From positions 379,821,910 to 379,885,909 of the forward strand of contig CM068372.1 in assembly GCA_034769895.1 (NCBI GenBank): a DNA stretch of 64,000 nt, given 5' to 3'. The notes below the pieces were generated by a model. That model had not been told where the DNA came from. It saw only the letters and a program-made list of their open reading frames with translations, and did not search any database. A program made the position numbers and the translations under genes. This DNA comes from Magicicada septendecula. Taxonomy: Eukaryota > Arthropoda > Insecta > Hemiptera > Cicadidae. Below, in pieces: positions 46,691 to 60,344 of this stretch; the first letter of the stretch is position 1, and every line of letters begins with the position of its first letter.

Positions 46691-47844
46691 ATAAATTATC
46701 TCAATATTAAAATAAAGAAGAACAGTTTACAGAACATATTTCAGAAGAACTTTGTTTTGGATCAATTAATAAGGAGAAGTAATATCTCAGGTTTAAAAAA
46801 TAATAAGTACAACATTAAAGAAATTGAATGAAATAATTTTACAAAAGAAAATTTTTTATCACAATAATGAAGGCTAAACAGTGACTACTCAAGACAACGA
46901 TATAAATGAAATACTCATCGTAACAAAAATGTTACAGGACTTTAAAGTGAAAAGGTAAATAAGAATCCAGATATTGTATATATTTGCACTGTAATAAGTC
47001 GATGAAACCCCTGAACCAAAAAATAAGATTATCGAAGAATAAAGAGGAGAACCAGTTAACTAAAACAGATAAGGAAAAGGTATTAAAACCAGATATTATG
47101 CCATGAGCAATAAACTAATTAATGAAACAACAAATGAAAAAAAAAACTATATACATAAACATGTGCTACCCAAAATGTAAACAAGAAACAGTCTGTGACA
47201 ACAACTAACTAAAATCGCAGAATTTCACAAAAAGGAAGGCTGAAATGGATATTATGCCAAATACCTATTGATAAGTAATATAGAATGAGCTTTGAAATGT
47301 AAGAATAACCATATGGATAGAAATATTAAATAATCTGAATAATTATGAAGTGATGAATCTAAGTATATTTATTAATAGTCAAAATGGACTACTTATTATA
47401 ATTGATATTTTTATAACTGGATGTAGATAATTCCACCAGTTTTTTATTATTGAGCAGAGATGATAATTCCTCTGAACTCAAAGAAGTGATGTATTGGTCA
47501 GCAGAGAAATGAAGCCGAAAAAGTGCCACTCTGAACTGTTCCAGCTCACATGTCAGGGAATGTTAGGGAGTAAATATATAAATGAAGAAACACTAAATAA
47601 GAAGGGAAAAATATAGATATATTAAATAATAAAAGGACGAATCAGATTAAAAAAAACTATCTCATAAGAGTAGAATAAAAGTAAAGAAAAAAAAATGCAT
47701 ATCAACTTAGAGCTCAACCAAAAGAAACAGGTATATCAGGGTAAACGAAGCCAAGAAAAATAGAATAAAGAAGGATATCAGAAGCAATTAGTTCACCCAA
47801 ACTAAACGTGTGTGCTGAACTAATCACTTTTATAGGGGGGTATT
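46691..47844 (+). other. family 3 3' UTR and polypurine tract
   Basis: AT-rich, with no env-like or other ORF. Ends AGGGGGGTATT just before TGTAGCAC, the LTR start. Confidence 0.55.
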
Positions 47845-50283
47845 TGTAGCACAACGAAGTTTTTACCTTGTTCTACAAAATAAGATAATATATGAAAGGA
47901 AGGAAAGAAGTCATCTAGAAGGAATAATATCAACTTAAATAAAAATCAACAGAAAAGTATTTACAATTATAAACAAAAGAACTGGACAGAACTAGAAAGG
48001 TCAATTCAAAGGAATTATATGTAGTCAAATCATAGCCATAAAGTGTTGAAAAATAAATAATAAGAGTATCATATCAGAATAATAATTAGTGAACCCAGTA
48101 AGATATGAAGTAGTGAAGAGTAACAGTCCAGGATAAATAAAATAGAAATGACAGTTTTAAAATAGGAAACAGTGAAGAATAATAGCCCAGGACTAATGAA
48201 GTGAAGGGAAATAATAATCCAGATACCCAAAGATCTATTATAAAGACAAAAACCTCTAGAGCAGCAAATAAATGGTTCAAGGGAAATTAAATTACATTAA
48301 CTATATCAATTTAAATGAAATGACTAGCCCAAACAAGAGAATCCAATGCATATAATTAAAAATAATGTAAAAAATTAATCATATTTGGAATAAATGTGAT
48401 TAAATGGCACACCCCAAACCATTTGTTAAAAAAGGACAACAAACAGATTGTTATTAATATAAAGTTTTAATGTATTTATTTATAAAATTATTTACCATTT
48501 TATGTTATTATTGTTTGTGATTACCGTACAAAGTATGTTAATACTAGTAAATGCTAGGTGTTAGAATGTAAGAATTTATTATATTTTAATCATGTTAATT
48601 AATATTACATTTTGTAAAAGTAAGGAAAGGCAAATTAATAATTCAAACAAACCAGAAATAGTGGATCAAAAAATAGGAAACTAATAAGATGAATTAATAA
48701 GGACTTTGCTAGGAAAATTGTACACTGATGACCAAGACAAATTCAAGTCTGACCATACAAATCTAATCAAAAAATACAAGTTAATAGAACCCAGACTTAT
48801 TTGATGTAAATTACCCTATTCAATATACAAATACATTATCATAATAATAATAACCACGACCTATAATGGTGATGAGAGGAATCAACATGTGAAATTGACT
48901 TAAAATAGATGTTTGTACCAGATAAGGCCATAATCAGTAAAGTGTACTAGCAAAAAGCAAATGATTTGTTAAATGTTTAAAATAATAGCCAAATGTAAAT
49001 TAGGCAAATTACAGATATTTAATTAGGAATCGAGTGAAAGGTAAATTGTAACATAAGACATATTTTAAACCAAGTAATAGGTAATTCTGTAAGTCAAGGT
49101 AAGGCCTACAGATAAATTTCAAAGAATGTAATTCAGAAGCACATTTCAAACCAAAATAGGGAAAATTTAGTATTAAAGTGTATAAAATGAAATCAGGAAT
49201 ATTGTTATATAATTAAATTTACGTAAAGGTACTAAACAAATAATTTATAGCCATTTAAACATAAAAATGTCAATATTTTTTATATATAAGATTGAATTCA
49301 AAGAAAACAGCTGCTGACTGAACAATGAGAAATGATACCGAAATATTATAAATCTTATATAGGAAGGAACAAAAATCAGTTAGTTGATTGTTAAAAGCCA
49401 AACGAGATAGACGTGTCAAAAGACTTCTCAAAGAAATATTAACGAAAATTTTACTAACACTAACCGAGATATATGACGAAGCCATATAAAGATGAATAGA
49501 AAATAAACCAAAGTGAAGACTGTTATAATATTGATCACTGAACATTAAAACTAAATTAAATAATATTAAATTAAACCGTCACTACATCTAGACACGACAG
49601 CAGAACCAAATTGAACTCAAATAAACGAACACCGAGTGAAGGGAACCTTTTTGGGACATAACACTACTATTACCGAACCAAAATCCAGTAGGTAAACAAC
49701 ACTACACTCTACAACTTGTGCATATTCCAAGAACAACATCACTGGAGAGGAAGTAACCAACGGAGACATTTATTTGAACGAGATCTGGGAGCTGAATTCA
49801 CTTCGCAGATCAACTCATCAAGGCAGCCATCTTGTCGTTTTGGGTCAACTTCGCACAGGCTCACGGGACCAGCGCGAGTGACGTCGGAGAGCCCAGCTGT
49901 ATCGTAATATAAATTTTTATATACATTATACTTTATAATTTTGTCTGTTTCAGGAATAAGTTTTTTAATACTTTGTAAGTATTGAATTCTCTTGCCTTTC
50001 CTGACTATTTCAACAGTTAAAAGAACCTTATAATATAATAATTACATTGAAATATTTTGCATATATAATTTAATCGAACTGTAACTTCTTATCGAATCAG
50101 ATTCAAGCCAGTGCGGCAAATTCAAATAATTGTTTGACAAATAAACTTATTTATTGTTTTAATACTGTTTTATTGATCAGCTAAGCCTTAAATTGAATTA
50201 CTTTAATTATTTAAGAGTAAAAGGTGAACTTCTTAAGTAGACGAGCTAGAAGAAGAAGAACAGATTTTAAATTGGCTGCTACA
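47845..50283 (+). repeat. family 3 3' LTR
   Basis: Starts TGTAGCACAACG after the polypurine tract and ends GGCTGCTACA, giving TGTAGCA/TGCTACA inverted ends. It is 2,439 bp, non-coding, with a GC-richer zone at 49,580-49,910 containing GTGACGTCGG. Confidence 0.7.
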
Positions 50284-51650
50284 TGCAATCGATGCGGCTT
50301 AGATAATCTATTTGAAGTGAAGAAATAATAATGTTACATCAGAACACACACAGTCATTAAACAGTATATTTTTTATTAATTGAGTCTAAACAATTAAAAA
50401 ACAACTACACTAATTAAAATTAATTAAATCCATAAAAAAGTAATAAATTTTTTTTATTAACCAATTATTATCTAATTATATAGATTATTTTGTATTATTA
50501 CAATATGTAGTAGAAAGTTTTAATGCAAATTAATATTAAAGAAATTGAAATAAAAGTAAATTCATTATTGTAGTAAATTAATCAGCAATTCAAAAAGATG
50601 AACACACAATGAATAAGCCGAGAGCAAAAATAATTAATTAGTTAAGAGTAGATAATAAGATTTATGTATAACCTGTTGTATGTAATTTGTTAGCTATAAG
50701 TCGTGTGCGAAAGATTCGTACATACGATTTAATAATGAGTATATTTCAATATGCGAAATAAAAGAATCTCTTTAATAAAAAAAAATAAATAAAAATGGAA
50801 ACATTTTATCTCTTATATAAAGCATCATCTTCTTATTACGATTACACCCATCAACTCAAATTAAATTACATTTCAATTTGTGACGTTATAATATATATAC
50901 TGCAACGTTACAAGTATTATAAAAAAATTACACGCAGTAGTATTAAAAAATACAATACCATGTACTCAACGCAACTATGAAGTGTATCACACCGGCCAGG
51001 TCGCAGGATTTTTTTATTCTCGTTGCGTCAAGTATATGTAGTTGCACAATGAAACAATAATTTTCAAAGAGGAGTGAGATGTTGATGACATGAAATAATT
51101 AATTAAAACCGTTTCAAAATAATCATTCTATGATTTATTATTATTAATAGAAAATATGTAAATATTGAAATTTCGAATTATAAAAATAAAGAAATATTCT
51201 CTTTTATACGTTTACAAAAATATATGGTGTTCATGACATATACAAATAAACAACCATATATCTTACTAGCTAAACAGACATGTTAAACAAATTATCTAAA
51301 CACTTTTTATTTCAGTGTGTCTGATTTTGACTCAAATTTTAAATAATAATAGCAACTCATTTGCAAACAAAAATAATATTAAATCTCAAGAATAAAACTA
51401 ATTGTTGATATAAAAAAAAAAACATTTACTTACAACTTATTATTTATTTCTACTGACACACGCAAATTTTAACATACAACAGAAGATTAGTATTTTTAAA
51501 TTTCTTGTTCAATTAAATTATTTTCTTTAACTACCATTTAAATTTATGTACATTGATTATATTTAAAAATTCAAGTCTTTACTGTTCATATATAAGTTTC
51601 TTTTTAAGAATTCTTTCCACAAACAAAAAAATATAATTGTTTATTCATCA
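50284..51650. other. AT-rich stretch, nothing recognised
   Basis: Long A/T runs and a short (AT) tract near 50,890. No domain in any frame. Confidence 0.6.
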
Positions 51651-52400
51651 TCTGCGTACTGCCGACGTTACCGTTGCGCGCGCGCGTGTGTCCTGACTCC
51701 TGAGAATTTGATGATGATGATTATGCTGATGCTGTGTTTTCTGTCTCTACGGTTTGTTGTTTGTGATGGTCCAGAGTTCCTCCATAAGTCTTGGTGTGTG
51801 TGGTAAAGGTGTTCGATCGGTTGGCAGACCAGCAGCGTGACGTTGTGTGAAGATATCTTGAGTCTGAAATCGCCCCAAAATTGCCGGTGTTATATATACT
51901 GGACGGCAATCTGACAAGTCCAAGACTGTTTTCGACCTGTTAGATATTGTCACTTCGTGCAAAGCTTCCTTTTAATTACAAATCACTATTTGGTTCATTT
52001 TCGCGATTTCGTAAACGTACTCGTAGCACGAGTAATATCATCGTTTGCGTAATTTTTTTCTGGTCACTCACATATAACACACTTATTAATTACTATTTAA
52101 TTACACTAGTAATTAACATTAAATTACTTAGCGTCTTTATTATTGCACATTTCTGCAATAGTTTCACATCACCATATTCAATGGTGTCTTTATAATTGGG
52201 GTAAGTCTTTGTTCACAGGTTTAAAACGTATTAATTAGTTTATTTTTATCCGGTTAAAACCTGATTACAGACAAACCACTAATTCGTAGGCATCACCCCA
52301 GGTTTGCATGTCCGAGCTGGCTTCACTCACACAAACACACAAGCGGGGCAGGTGTACGCTTTCTGACAATTCTTAGCCTGCATAATATTGTTAAAAACTG
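51651..52400 (-). promoter_or_regulatory. GC-richer promoter-like or LTR-like block
   Basis: The minus strand has CAGTATATATAACACC at 51,887-51,902, followed by about 180 bases of GC-richer DNA. This is the layout of either an LTR U3/R/U5 or a promoter with first exon. Two overlapping short frames there show no domain. I cannot decide between the two. Confidence 0.25.
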
Positions 52401-52469
52401 TTCATCATATATTTTTTATGCTAAATATTTCCAAACATACCGCCCTGGGCCTATATGCAAATATATGTA

Positions 52470-52930
52470 TTGTTGGAATATATAAGACACTTATCAGACC
52501 GGTTGTTACTTTTATGGAGTTGAAACATGGATATTGACCAAAAAGGAACATGTAACACTAAGACATTTCAAAAGAAAATCGCAAGACGTGTTTGTGGCCC
52601 AGTTAAAGAAGATGACGAATGGAGAATAAGAAATAACCAGGAGACAAATGAGCTATTGAATCACGAAGACATTGTAAGATCTAAGAAAAGTTCAACAAAT
52701 ACAATGGATGATCAGCGTGTGCCAACGAAAATTCTTAGGGCGCAGGTCTATGAAAGCAGGAAGAGGGGCGACCTAGGATAAGATAGTTGGATGATGTGTT
52801 GGAAGATCTCAGAAGAATGGATGTGAGTGGTTACAGTGAGATGGCAATGGACAGGAGACTTTAGAGAAGATTCGTGTTGGAACTCAGAGCTCATTTGGGG
52901 CTGTAGTGCTGGAAAAGATTATTAGAATTA
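52470..52930 (+). pseudogene. LINE reverse-transcriptase tail, copy A
   Basis: Reads YKTLIRPVVT, then RRVCGPVKEDDEWRIRNNQE, then HEDIVR, and further on DRRLWRRFVLELRAHLGL. This is the known post-RT tail (KTLIRPVVTYG.ETW, GPVKE.GEWRIR.N.EL, DIV) of a widespread insect non-LTR family. Several shifts and stops. A relative lies at 55,352. Confidence 0.7.
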
Positions 52931-53419
52931 ATGTATGGTAACTCTAATACAAAAGTATATGGTAAGTTCCAATACTTTTTGACAACAAACAGGTATTTAT
53001 TCTGTTCCTCTATAAGTATTAGTCTTTAAGTTACACACGTTGTAGTGGGCACATACACACACCGACCGTCGAATTTATAACGAAGTGATAATGAAGATTT
53101 TGACACAATCTTTGCGGAGAAATTTCCATTGGATTCGAAAATTGTCATTAACATGTGAATTGGCATTACGCAGTTGCTGACCGATTTCAAAACGGGTCTC
53201 TTTCTGATCGTTAGTCAACAACTGCAAAACGAATTTTTCATTGACACAATACATTTAAGTTTCTATATCAAAACTTAATTTACTGATTTTATATTGATGC
53301 TTAGTGTCTTAGGAATTCTCGTCAGTTAAACGCTGAGGTAGATTTACCACATCACGATTCCTCTTGCCACAATCTTCGACATCGCTATGATCTGTACCCA
53401 ACAATATTTTTGGGCTCTT

Positions 53420-53990
53420 TAATAACACTGAAAATGATAATTCGTATAAACAACAGCACTTTAGAACAAGTGAGCCTTTCAAATATCTCGGCTATGCAGT
53501 AAGCTATGAATCTGAATATGATATAAGAGAGAAGGTTAATAAATTTATAAATGTTTTGTGGTACGATTCATAGAAATCTTAGAAACAAAACTAGGCACAG
53601 CACAAGGATTAAATTTAGTAAGACAATTGCAATCAATACACACTTTGAATTATGTGAGTGAAGCGTGGGTCAAGACAAAAAAGGAATGGGACAAGATTCA
53701 GTGTGCTGAAATGCAGTTTCTTCAAAATACATTAAATTATACATTGCAAAATACAATAAGGAATAAGGATATCAGAGCAGAACTCAAAGTAAAGGACATA
53801 AATGAAATTATTTCAATTTACAGAAGACAATGGTTTGATTATCTGCAGAGGATGACAGAGGATCGATTGCCGAAAGAGTCACTGAACAATAAAGCCATTG
53901 GTAGAAGAGACGTGGGTCGTCCGAGGATGAGATTGGTGCCGGAACAGGTTTATATAATGTAATCCTTGAAGAGGAGAAAAAGAAGATCAT
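53420..53990 (+). pseudogene. LINE reverse-transcriptase tail, copy B
   Basis: EPFKYLGYAVS, then RNKDIRAELKVKDINEII, RRQWFDYLQRMTEDRLPKES and GRRDVGRPRMR follow the usual tail order (FKYLG, IR.ELK, W..HL.RM...RLPK, GRR..GRPR.R). The last part is an open frame of 134 residues (53,558-53,962). Ends in the same PEQV 3' terminus as the LINE ends at 9,660 and 55,925. Confidence 0.75.
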
Positions 53991-54829
53991 TCGTCACGCC
54001 TCCCCGTATGCTTAGTTGAACAATCTGAATGCCTTTCTAAGTTCTAACGTAGTTTTGCCGCAAAGTTTTATGCACACACGTTGTTCTCCGAGGTCGATCT
54101 TAGTCACAGTGTCACTAACCCGACTGACAGCGTACTCAAGTCCCCGCTCAATTTGATACAGCTCACAGACTGTTGCATATAGCGGAACAAAATAAATAAC
54201 TGTTTGATGTCAAAAACTGCTGAGAGGCGCTCAAAGTCGCAGCGCGGTTTTTTCTGCCGGTTGGTTTGTTATTAAAATATTTTTGTTTTTTTTTTTTAAC
54301 ACGTCTCGTAGAATGAGACAGAGAAGAGACGATTTGATCGTCACAAATGTCTGACACGCAGATGCGAGAGACGTTAATAGGGGATAAAAGTTTGTTCACT
54401 CTTAGAGTGGAGCCTCATGTAATCAAAACCACGTGCATGTACTTGAATTGAATCCACCGCTAGAAACAAAATAGTTCCGAATGCATTATAATTACTTGCT
54501 TAAAAATATATCAAGAAACTTTTATTAATACAATTGGGATTAATATAACAAAAATAAGGTAAATGATTTTATAATTCTTTGAATCTGTTAAGAAAGTTTT
54601 AACTTTGTGCTGTGCATGTCTGTGTGTTGTATCACTCAGCTTTGTTTACATCAGGCTCCACTTTAAGAGCGAACAAACTATAGATGCACCCGCCCATGGA
54701 TGGATGGATTTAGTTGTACAATACGTTTTACACGCTGTATGGACACGCTAATGTTTGTATAATAATAACGGTGACAGGCTGTACTCACTGGACTATTAAG
54801 CCGCTAGATACTACATAACGACACTATCA
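53991..54829. other. unassigned stretch
   Basis: Mixed composition, no domain and no clear repeat. Poly-T at 54,286-54,298. Confidence 0.5.
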
Positions 54830-55350
54830 CACGGGAACGTCTGTGTATCTATATACACTACACAATACTACTTTTTATCGACAATAAATCAGATAATGTC
54901 GGTGCTAAATATGCCGGTTTTAAACAAAACAGCAGTGCTGCTATCTGTAGTTTTATAAAACGACTAATTACAGTCGAAACTGATACTGTTCGGCTCGCCA
55001 AACAGCTGATTCAGTGAGTCACTGAGCAGAAACAAAGCGCTTGCTGCAATTTATGTGGAAACCTCCATTGTGCAGATAAAGCGGTCAATCTCTCTACTGC
55101 ACACAGCGCTATTAAATAAATGGTTATTATTTCTGTTTTAACTTTTGTGTTTTTGTTAGCACAACAACTGATAAACATCACATTTACGTACACTATTCTC
55201 TGCAATCTGTATTATATTCTTTTTTTTTTATTTCTGTAATTGAAATTGAATGTTTCAGTCCTCATAAAACTCATATGTGTACAGAGACTGAAGATATGTA
55301 TGGTAGTGTGTACCATACATATTTGACACTAATATTAGATTCAGTCGTAA
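54830..55350 (+). repeat. unclassified dispersed repeat, copy 2
   Basis: Same sequence and orientation as 10,420-10,935, including the CAGCTGATTCAGTGA and CAACTGATAAACATCACAT blocks. Ends where the next LINE fragment begins. Confidence 0.75.
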
Positions 55351-55351
55351 C

Positions 55352-55606
55352 ACAAAAATTAAAAATATATAAGACACTTATCGGCCCGGTTGTTACTTAT
55401 GGAGGTGAAACGCAGACATTCACAAAAAAGGAAAAAGTAACACTAAGAAGGTATGAAAAAAAGATCGTAAGACGTGTTTCTGGGCCGGTTAAAGAAGATG
55501 ACGAATGGAGAATAAGAAATAACAAGGAGATAGATGAGCTACTGAATCAAAAAGACATTGTAAGATCACATTTGTATACGCCATTCTCTAAAATCTGTGT
55601 TAGATA
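55352..55606 (+). pseudogene. LINE reverse-transcriptase tail, copy C
   Basis: KIYKTLIGPVVTYGGETQTF, then RRVSGPVKEDDEWRIRNN and DIVR: same family as 52,470, with an intact frame over about 75 residues before truncation. Confidence 0.72.
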
Positions 55607-55779
55607 ATTTACTTTAAAACACTTTTCAATTGGATTTAATAGACTTAAATTTGGACAATTTTCAGAAAGCCTTTGATTGAGTGAACAGGAATAAATTATA
55701 ATCTCTTGTGTCCACAGCATTTAATAAATATGGTCAGAAACGTATACTGTAACTCTAACACTAAAGTAAATACAGGAAA

Positions 55780-56065
55780 GACAAAGACTGAATAGATTTT
55801 AGTAATTAAAAGGGTAAGTAAGACTCGGAAAAGGAAGGAGGATATTAGACGCGAATTAAACATTGTATCGTTGGACCAGAATATTGAAGACTACAGAAGG
55901 AGAATATTCCTTCCTGTGTGAACACTTGAATTGCATGCCTGATATCCGTCTACCTGTGGGTGCCTTGGGTTATCACCCCACTGGGAAGAGAGATGTCGGT
56001 ATACCGAGGAGGAGAAGGGTTCCGGAACAGGTTTACGGCCTGATCCTTGGAGTGTGATGAAATTA
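55780..56065 (+). mobile_element. 3' end of a LINE (copy 2)
   Basis: GKRDVGIPRRRRVPEQVYGL and the following CCTTGGAGTG match the minus-strand LINE end at 9,660-9,805. Confidence 0.6.
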
Positions 56066-56269
56066 AAAAAGTAATACAAGGGTGCAGTATTCCGTCGACG
56101 GTTTTTAGAATTTATATTGACGACATCGTTCAACCATGGAAGCGAGATATTTGCTCAGGAATTAAACTTAAATCAAAACTCAAGTTTTGATATTTTATTT
56201 TATGCAGTCTTAATATTACAAACGGAGGATAAGTTGCAGTATTCTTTACATCGTTTTAAGCTTGTTTGC

Positions 56270-56825
56270 AGTCAACACGATTTAAAAATATGAAAGGAGG
56301 AAACACAGGTCATGGCTTTCTGGGGAAAGCATCCATTCAGATAAAAATTGTTCACGAGGGTCACTTTTGGAACAAGTCTCTGAATTGAATTATCTAGGTT
56401 TCGTTATCAGTACTGGTAATGCAACAGGACGAGATGTCACGACGAAATTGCCGAAGTTTTAGATAATGTATGGCATCATATACAGGACACTGAAGAATGA
56501 AACAAGGAAAGAAACAAGGGTTAAATTTTAAAAAAACAATGGCAGTGCCAATGTAAATGTATTGGGGCGAAAGATTTTACAAGGAGTGACTGTTTGTGTA
56601 ATGAGGACATTAGGAATAAACTATAGATATGATCCATAAATGATACGATCCAGAAATATCGCCTGGAATGGTCGCAACATCTAGACAGAATAAAAGATAG
56701 ACGGCTACCTAAAGTAGCGTATAGATGTAGACCCTTTGGAAGAATTAATGTCGGTAGATGATGAGATAAACTGTGAAGATGGAGCAGGCAATGTGCGTGT
56801 ACCCCATGAATTGAAGAAGAAAAAG
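56270..56825 (+). pseudogene. LINE reverse-transcriptase tail, copy D
   Basis: LEQVSELNYLGFVIS, then RTLKNETRKETRVKF, KTMAVPM, EDIRNKL, INDTIQKYRLEWSQHLDRI, RRLPKVAYRCRPFGRINVGR. A nearly full post-RT tail with stops and shifts, ending in an ATAACAATAACAA-type simple repeat. Confidence 0.75.
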
Positions 56826-56959
56826 AACCAGAAGAACAATAATAACAATAATAACAAGAACAACAAGAACAAAAAGAATTACATTTAATACAATTGCAGT
56901 TACATATGTCAATCCAAAAGGAAGCTCAGCATCAAGCCTAAAAAAGAAATTATTTGTAG

Positions 56960-57142
56960 TGTCTGGCCGTCTATCCAGGGCTACCTCGATTACACAGAGC
57001 GTCTGCCCGTCTATGTAGAGCTTCGTCCATTACATAGAGTCTATCCAGACCTTCGTCCATTACATAGAGCATCTGGCCGTCTATGTAAGGCTTCGTCCAT
57101 TATATAGAGTGTCTGTTTGTGTATCCAAGCCATCGTCCATTA
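56960..57142. repeat. ~40-bp tandem repeat, about 5 units
   Basis: Units of GTCTGGCCGTCTATGTA, GCTTCGTCCATTACATAGAG with substitutions; one unit is shortened. Confidence 0.85.
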
Positions 57143-58930
57143 CTAGTCCGTGTGCTTCAAGGTTATGACACACACCGCATTCTAAGATTTTTTCGGCCTT
57201 TTTCTAGTCCAAACTATTCTAGTTTCCTCCGCTTGTATCCATCTTCTGATCCCCTCATTATATATTCTGTACAGTTTCGATATCCCTTCCACACGAGTCA
57301 ACACAAAATTAATGAAAGCGATGGTAACTTACATTTCTAAAAACTCCCTGAAATTCCTTCAACAACAATTTTCCTGCAACATCTATTATTTTCTTTAATT
57401 ATTGACCGATCACGCTACACTCATTTTATCTTTGGAAACTGTCAACCAGAATTGTATTTAGCTACTACACTCTCGTTTCGCTCACGAAAGCGGAATAACA
57501 TCGAGGTCACGGCACAATGCATTGTACCTAACTGACGTGTGTGAAGTTACAATGAAGCAGCACTATCACATTTCGCTGTAAAAAGATATTCCTTTCTTGT
57601 GGCAGGAGACAGTGCCGTGACAGTGTAGTATGTGTTGGTGGAGGCGACTCGAGCACATAATCCGTAACATACACGCTGCCACAACTGGCGTCTTGATATT
57701 GTGGTCGTCGTGGGTCTAATCCTCCCACATCCGGCTCATTTATTTGCTACATCTGACACACATTATGGTGGAATACTCGTATATTTATAGAGATCTCTCT
57801 CTTCGCTTTCTTCTCTTATTACGGGTAAATCCTTTGCTGGGACTGCTTCCATCGTAATATTTTTCTTGCTTGACGTTTCGATCCCTGGAATCTGGTATCG
57901 TCGTGAGAAGCAGAACATAAAAAAGACATTACAAAATGAAAAAAAGATTACCAAAATATACAAAATTACAATTAAAATCTTTTCGTAATATTGCAAGTCT
58001 TAGAAATATTAAGAACAACATACAAGAACTGAAATATAAGACTTAACTATAAAATAAAATTAACCTTTCTTACATGCGAGTGGCGGTGTGCTTTGGAATG
58101 GTGTGAAACTTGGAATGTGCCCGAGTCTGATGAAAGAAAATTACGGCCTTGCAAGTGGATGCACTGAAAAGATCGAGTAGAATATCTAGACTAGACTTAA
58201 TCTACCTTTATCTTTTCCACCCAGGAGCACTTCCGTTTATAGGGCTGTCTGTGTTATGACTCGACTAGTCTAATACCTCTATGGTTTAAACCGTCGCGTC
58301 GTCTTGCATGAGTAAACTAGCACTTCTTGACTCAAAATCAAAAAAGGTAGAAAAATCTTACAAACTGTACGTCGCTTGAAACTATCTTGGCACAACACCC
58401 TTGATGTTTAAAGTGCAAAGTGGTAATAAAGCCATGTTTTTTAAATGTTTTAAAAGAAGGCGCATTTTCATAAAATTTATTAAAAACACGTATTTAGAAT
58501 TAAAGTGATTGCTAATCGCATTCAATTGCCTTAATTTACCTTTTATTTAAATAACAATTAACCAAGATAGAATATTTTGAAATCAGCCTTTTTCGATATT
58601 TTTGTCAACCCTTACATTCACGTTCGTTTACTGAAAATCTTTAAGAAGCAAAAATGTATAAAATATTTTTAAAAAATTACATCGTATTTCCTCACATTAT
58701 TCTGTATATATGTTTTTTATTATGATTAATAATAAAAATATATTTCTTACAATAATATATTTTTTTGTACTTTTACTTCCATGTTCCTTAAGGAAATGGA
58801 AGTATGGTGATGGCAAAACAATCGTGTTCGAGATTATTGCAGATTCTGATTGTACTACACTCAAAACATGAAAAAAAAGGCGTTTTTCGAAAAGTGTCTG
58901 TGTGTCTGTCTGTCTATCTTTAGATTGTTT
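57143..58930. other. unassigned stretch
   Basis: No gene supported. Contains a degenerate hammerhead-like core at 57,872-57,913 and AT-rich DNA after 58,400. Confidence 0.5.
57872..57913 (-). ncRNA. degenerate hammerhead-like core (Penelope-type)
   Basis: The minus strand reads CACGACGATACC, AGATTCCAGGG, ATCGAAACGTC. GACGA and GAAAC flank a short stem, but the CTGA of the core is damaged. Listed because of the better copies at 60-63 kb. Confidence 0.25.
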
Positions 58931-59566
58931 TCTATGGCAAACGATAACAGCCGCAAATTCAAACAGAATCAAATAATTTTTTGCATACAGCACTGATTTG
59001 TTGAGTACTCACAACCTGTTGTTTTTGATGAAGACCGGTTGAGGGAAAGGGGTAGTTTACCGGCAACGTTTTATGTTTTATCAAGGGTATTTTCTATGGC
59101 AAACGATAACAGCCGCAAATTCAAACAGAATCAAAAGATTATTTGCATACAGCCCTAAATTGTAGAGTTCTCAAGATATTTTGTTTTTAGTGAAGATCGG
59201 TTAAGGGAAAGGGGTAATTTACCGGCAACGTTTTTTTGACAAGGGTATTTTCTATGGCAAACGATAACACCCGCAAATTCAAACAGAAGCAAATAATATT
59301 TTGCATACAGTCCTGATTTGTAGAGTTCTCAAGATCTGTTGTTTTTAGTGAAGATCGGTTAAGGGGAAGGGGTAGTTTACCTGCAACATTTTTGTATCAA
59401 GGGTAATTTTCTATGGCAAACGATAACAGCCGCAAATTCAAACAGAATCAAACAATTGTTTGCATGCATCCCTGAATTGTAGAGATCTCAAGGACTTTCG
59501 ATTTGGTGAAGATTAGTTAAGGGGAAGGGGTAGTTTACCAGCAACCTTTTACGTTTTAACAACAGT
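58931..59566 (+). repeat. ~160-bp tandem repeat, 4 units
   Basis: Units start TCTATGGCAAACGATAACA at 58,931, 59,093, 59,251 and 59,409 (periods about 162, 158, 159) and end in GGGGTAGTTTACC, GGCAAC. Diverged a few percent. Satellite-like; no coding. Confidence 0.9.
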
Positions 59567-59800
59567 AAAGTACTTGAAAATTCATTTAAACTTTTTGAAA
59601 GAATGGTAATTGTTAAAAATAAAATAATTTTGTTGCCAGGCAATAAAATTATAATTTTTTCATTTTAATGTAAATTATGTATGAGTTAATATACATGTAT
59701 AAAATAATATATCGTTCGTGGCAGGCAAGCATATCTCAGTTATGTAATGTTTACGTTTCCATTTTATTATTATGACTACCGCAATAAAAAGGCAGGGAAG

Positions 59801-59827
<27 letters not shown>
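59801..59827. repeat. (AC)n microsatellite
   Basis: About 13 AC units. Confidence 0.95.
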
Positions 59828-59831
<4 letters not shown>

Positions 59832-60335
59832 TCACGTTATTTCTGGCCTCACTCATGTTTATTTTCTTACATTTGCACGCTTTTTAAATGGTAAGTACCG
59901 AAACCCATACCAACATAACGCGTGCAAGCCGAAAAAGTGTCCAGCGTGGATAGCGATTTGCTTCCTGTGGATCGCTGGGCAGTGTAACTGCACGTGTTTA
60001 CAGTGGAACGATTCATAGACAGACTTTTCGTCTTTAGGGAATGAACCCTCTGCAAGATGCTGAGGGTCCATGAGTGACTTCGGAGCGCTCCTTCTTTTTC
60101 GCGTGTTCGTTCTGTGAAACATACACTGTAGATTCGTAGCTTGATAGGAACGCTGCAACTAGGAACACTGTAGCAACCCTCAATAGGAAATGTTGAAAAT
60201 TTTTGTCCACGGTGTACCCTCATACACACTAAACCTGCTCTGATGTTTTAATTACGGACATCATAATATCAAAACTTTGGAAACTTGAGCACTACTTAAT
60301 GGAGATCAAACATTAACTTATACAAGCCATTAATT
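59828..60335. other. unassigned stretch with two overlapping minus-strand ORFs
   Basis: 60,158-59,859 and 60,229-59,867 are open in different frames, with no recognised domain, clear splice sites or repeat partner. Could be an exon; not called as a gene. Confidence 0.3.
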
Positions 60336-60344
60336 TTATGCAAT

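Noticed and set aside
59859..60229. Possible host exon on the minus strand
   Set aside because: Two overlapping frames with equal claim, no domain and no convincing splice sites.
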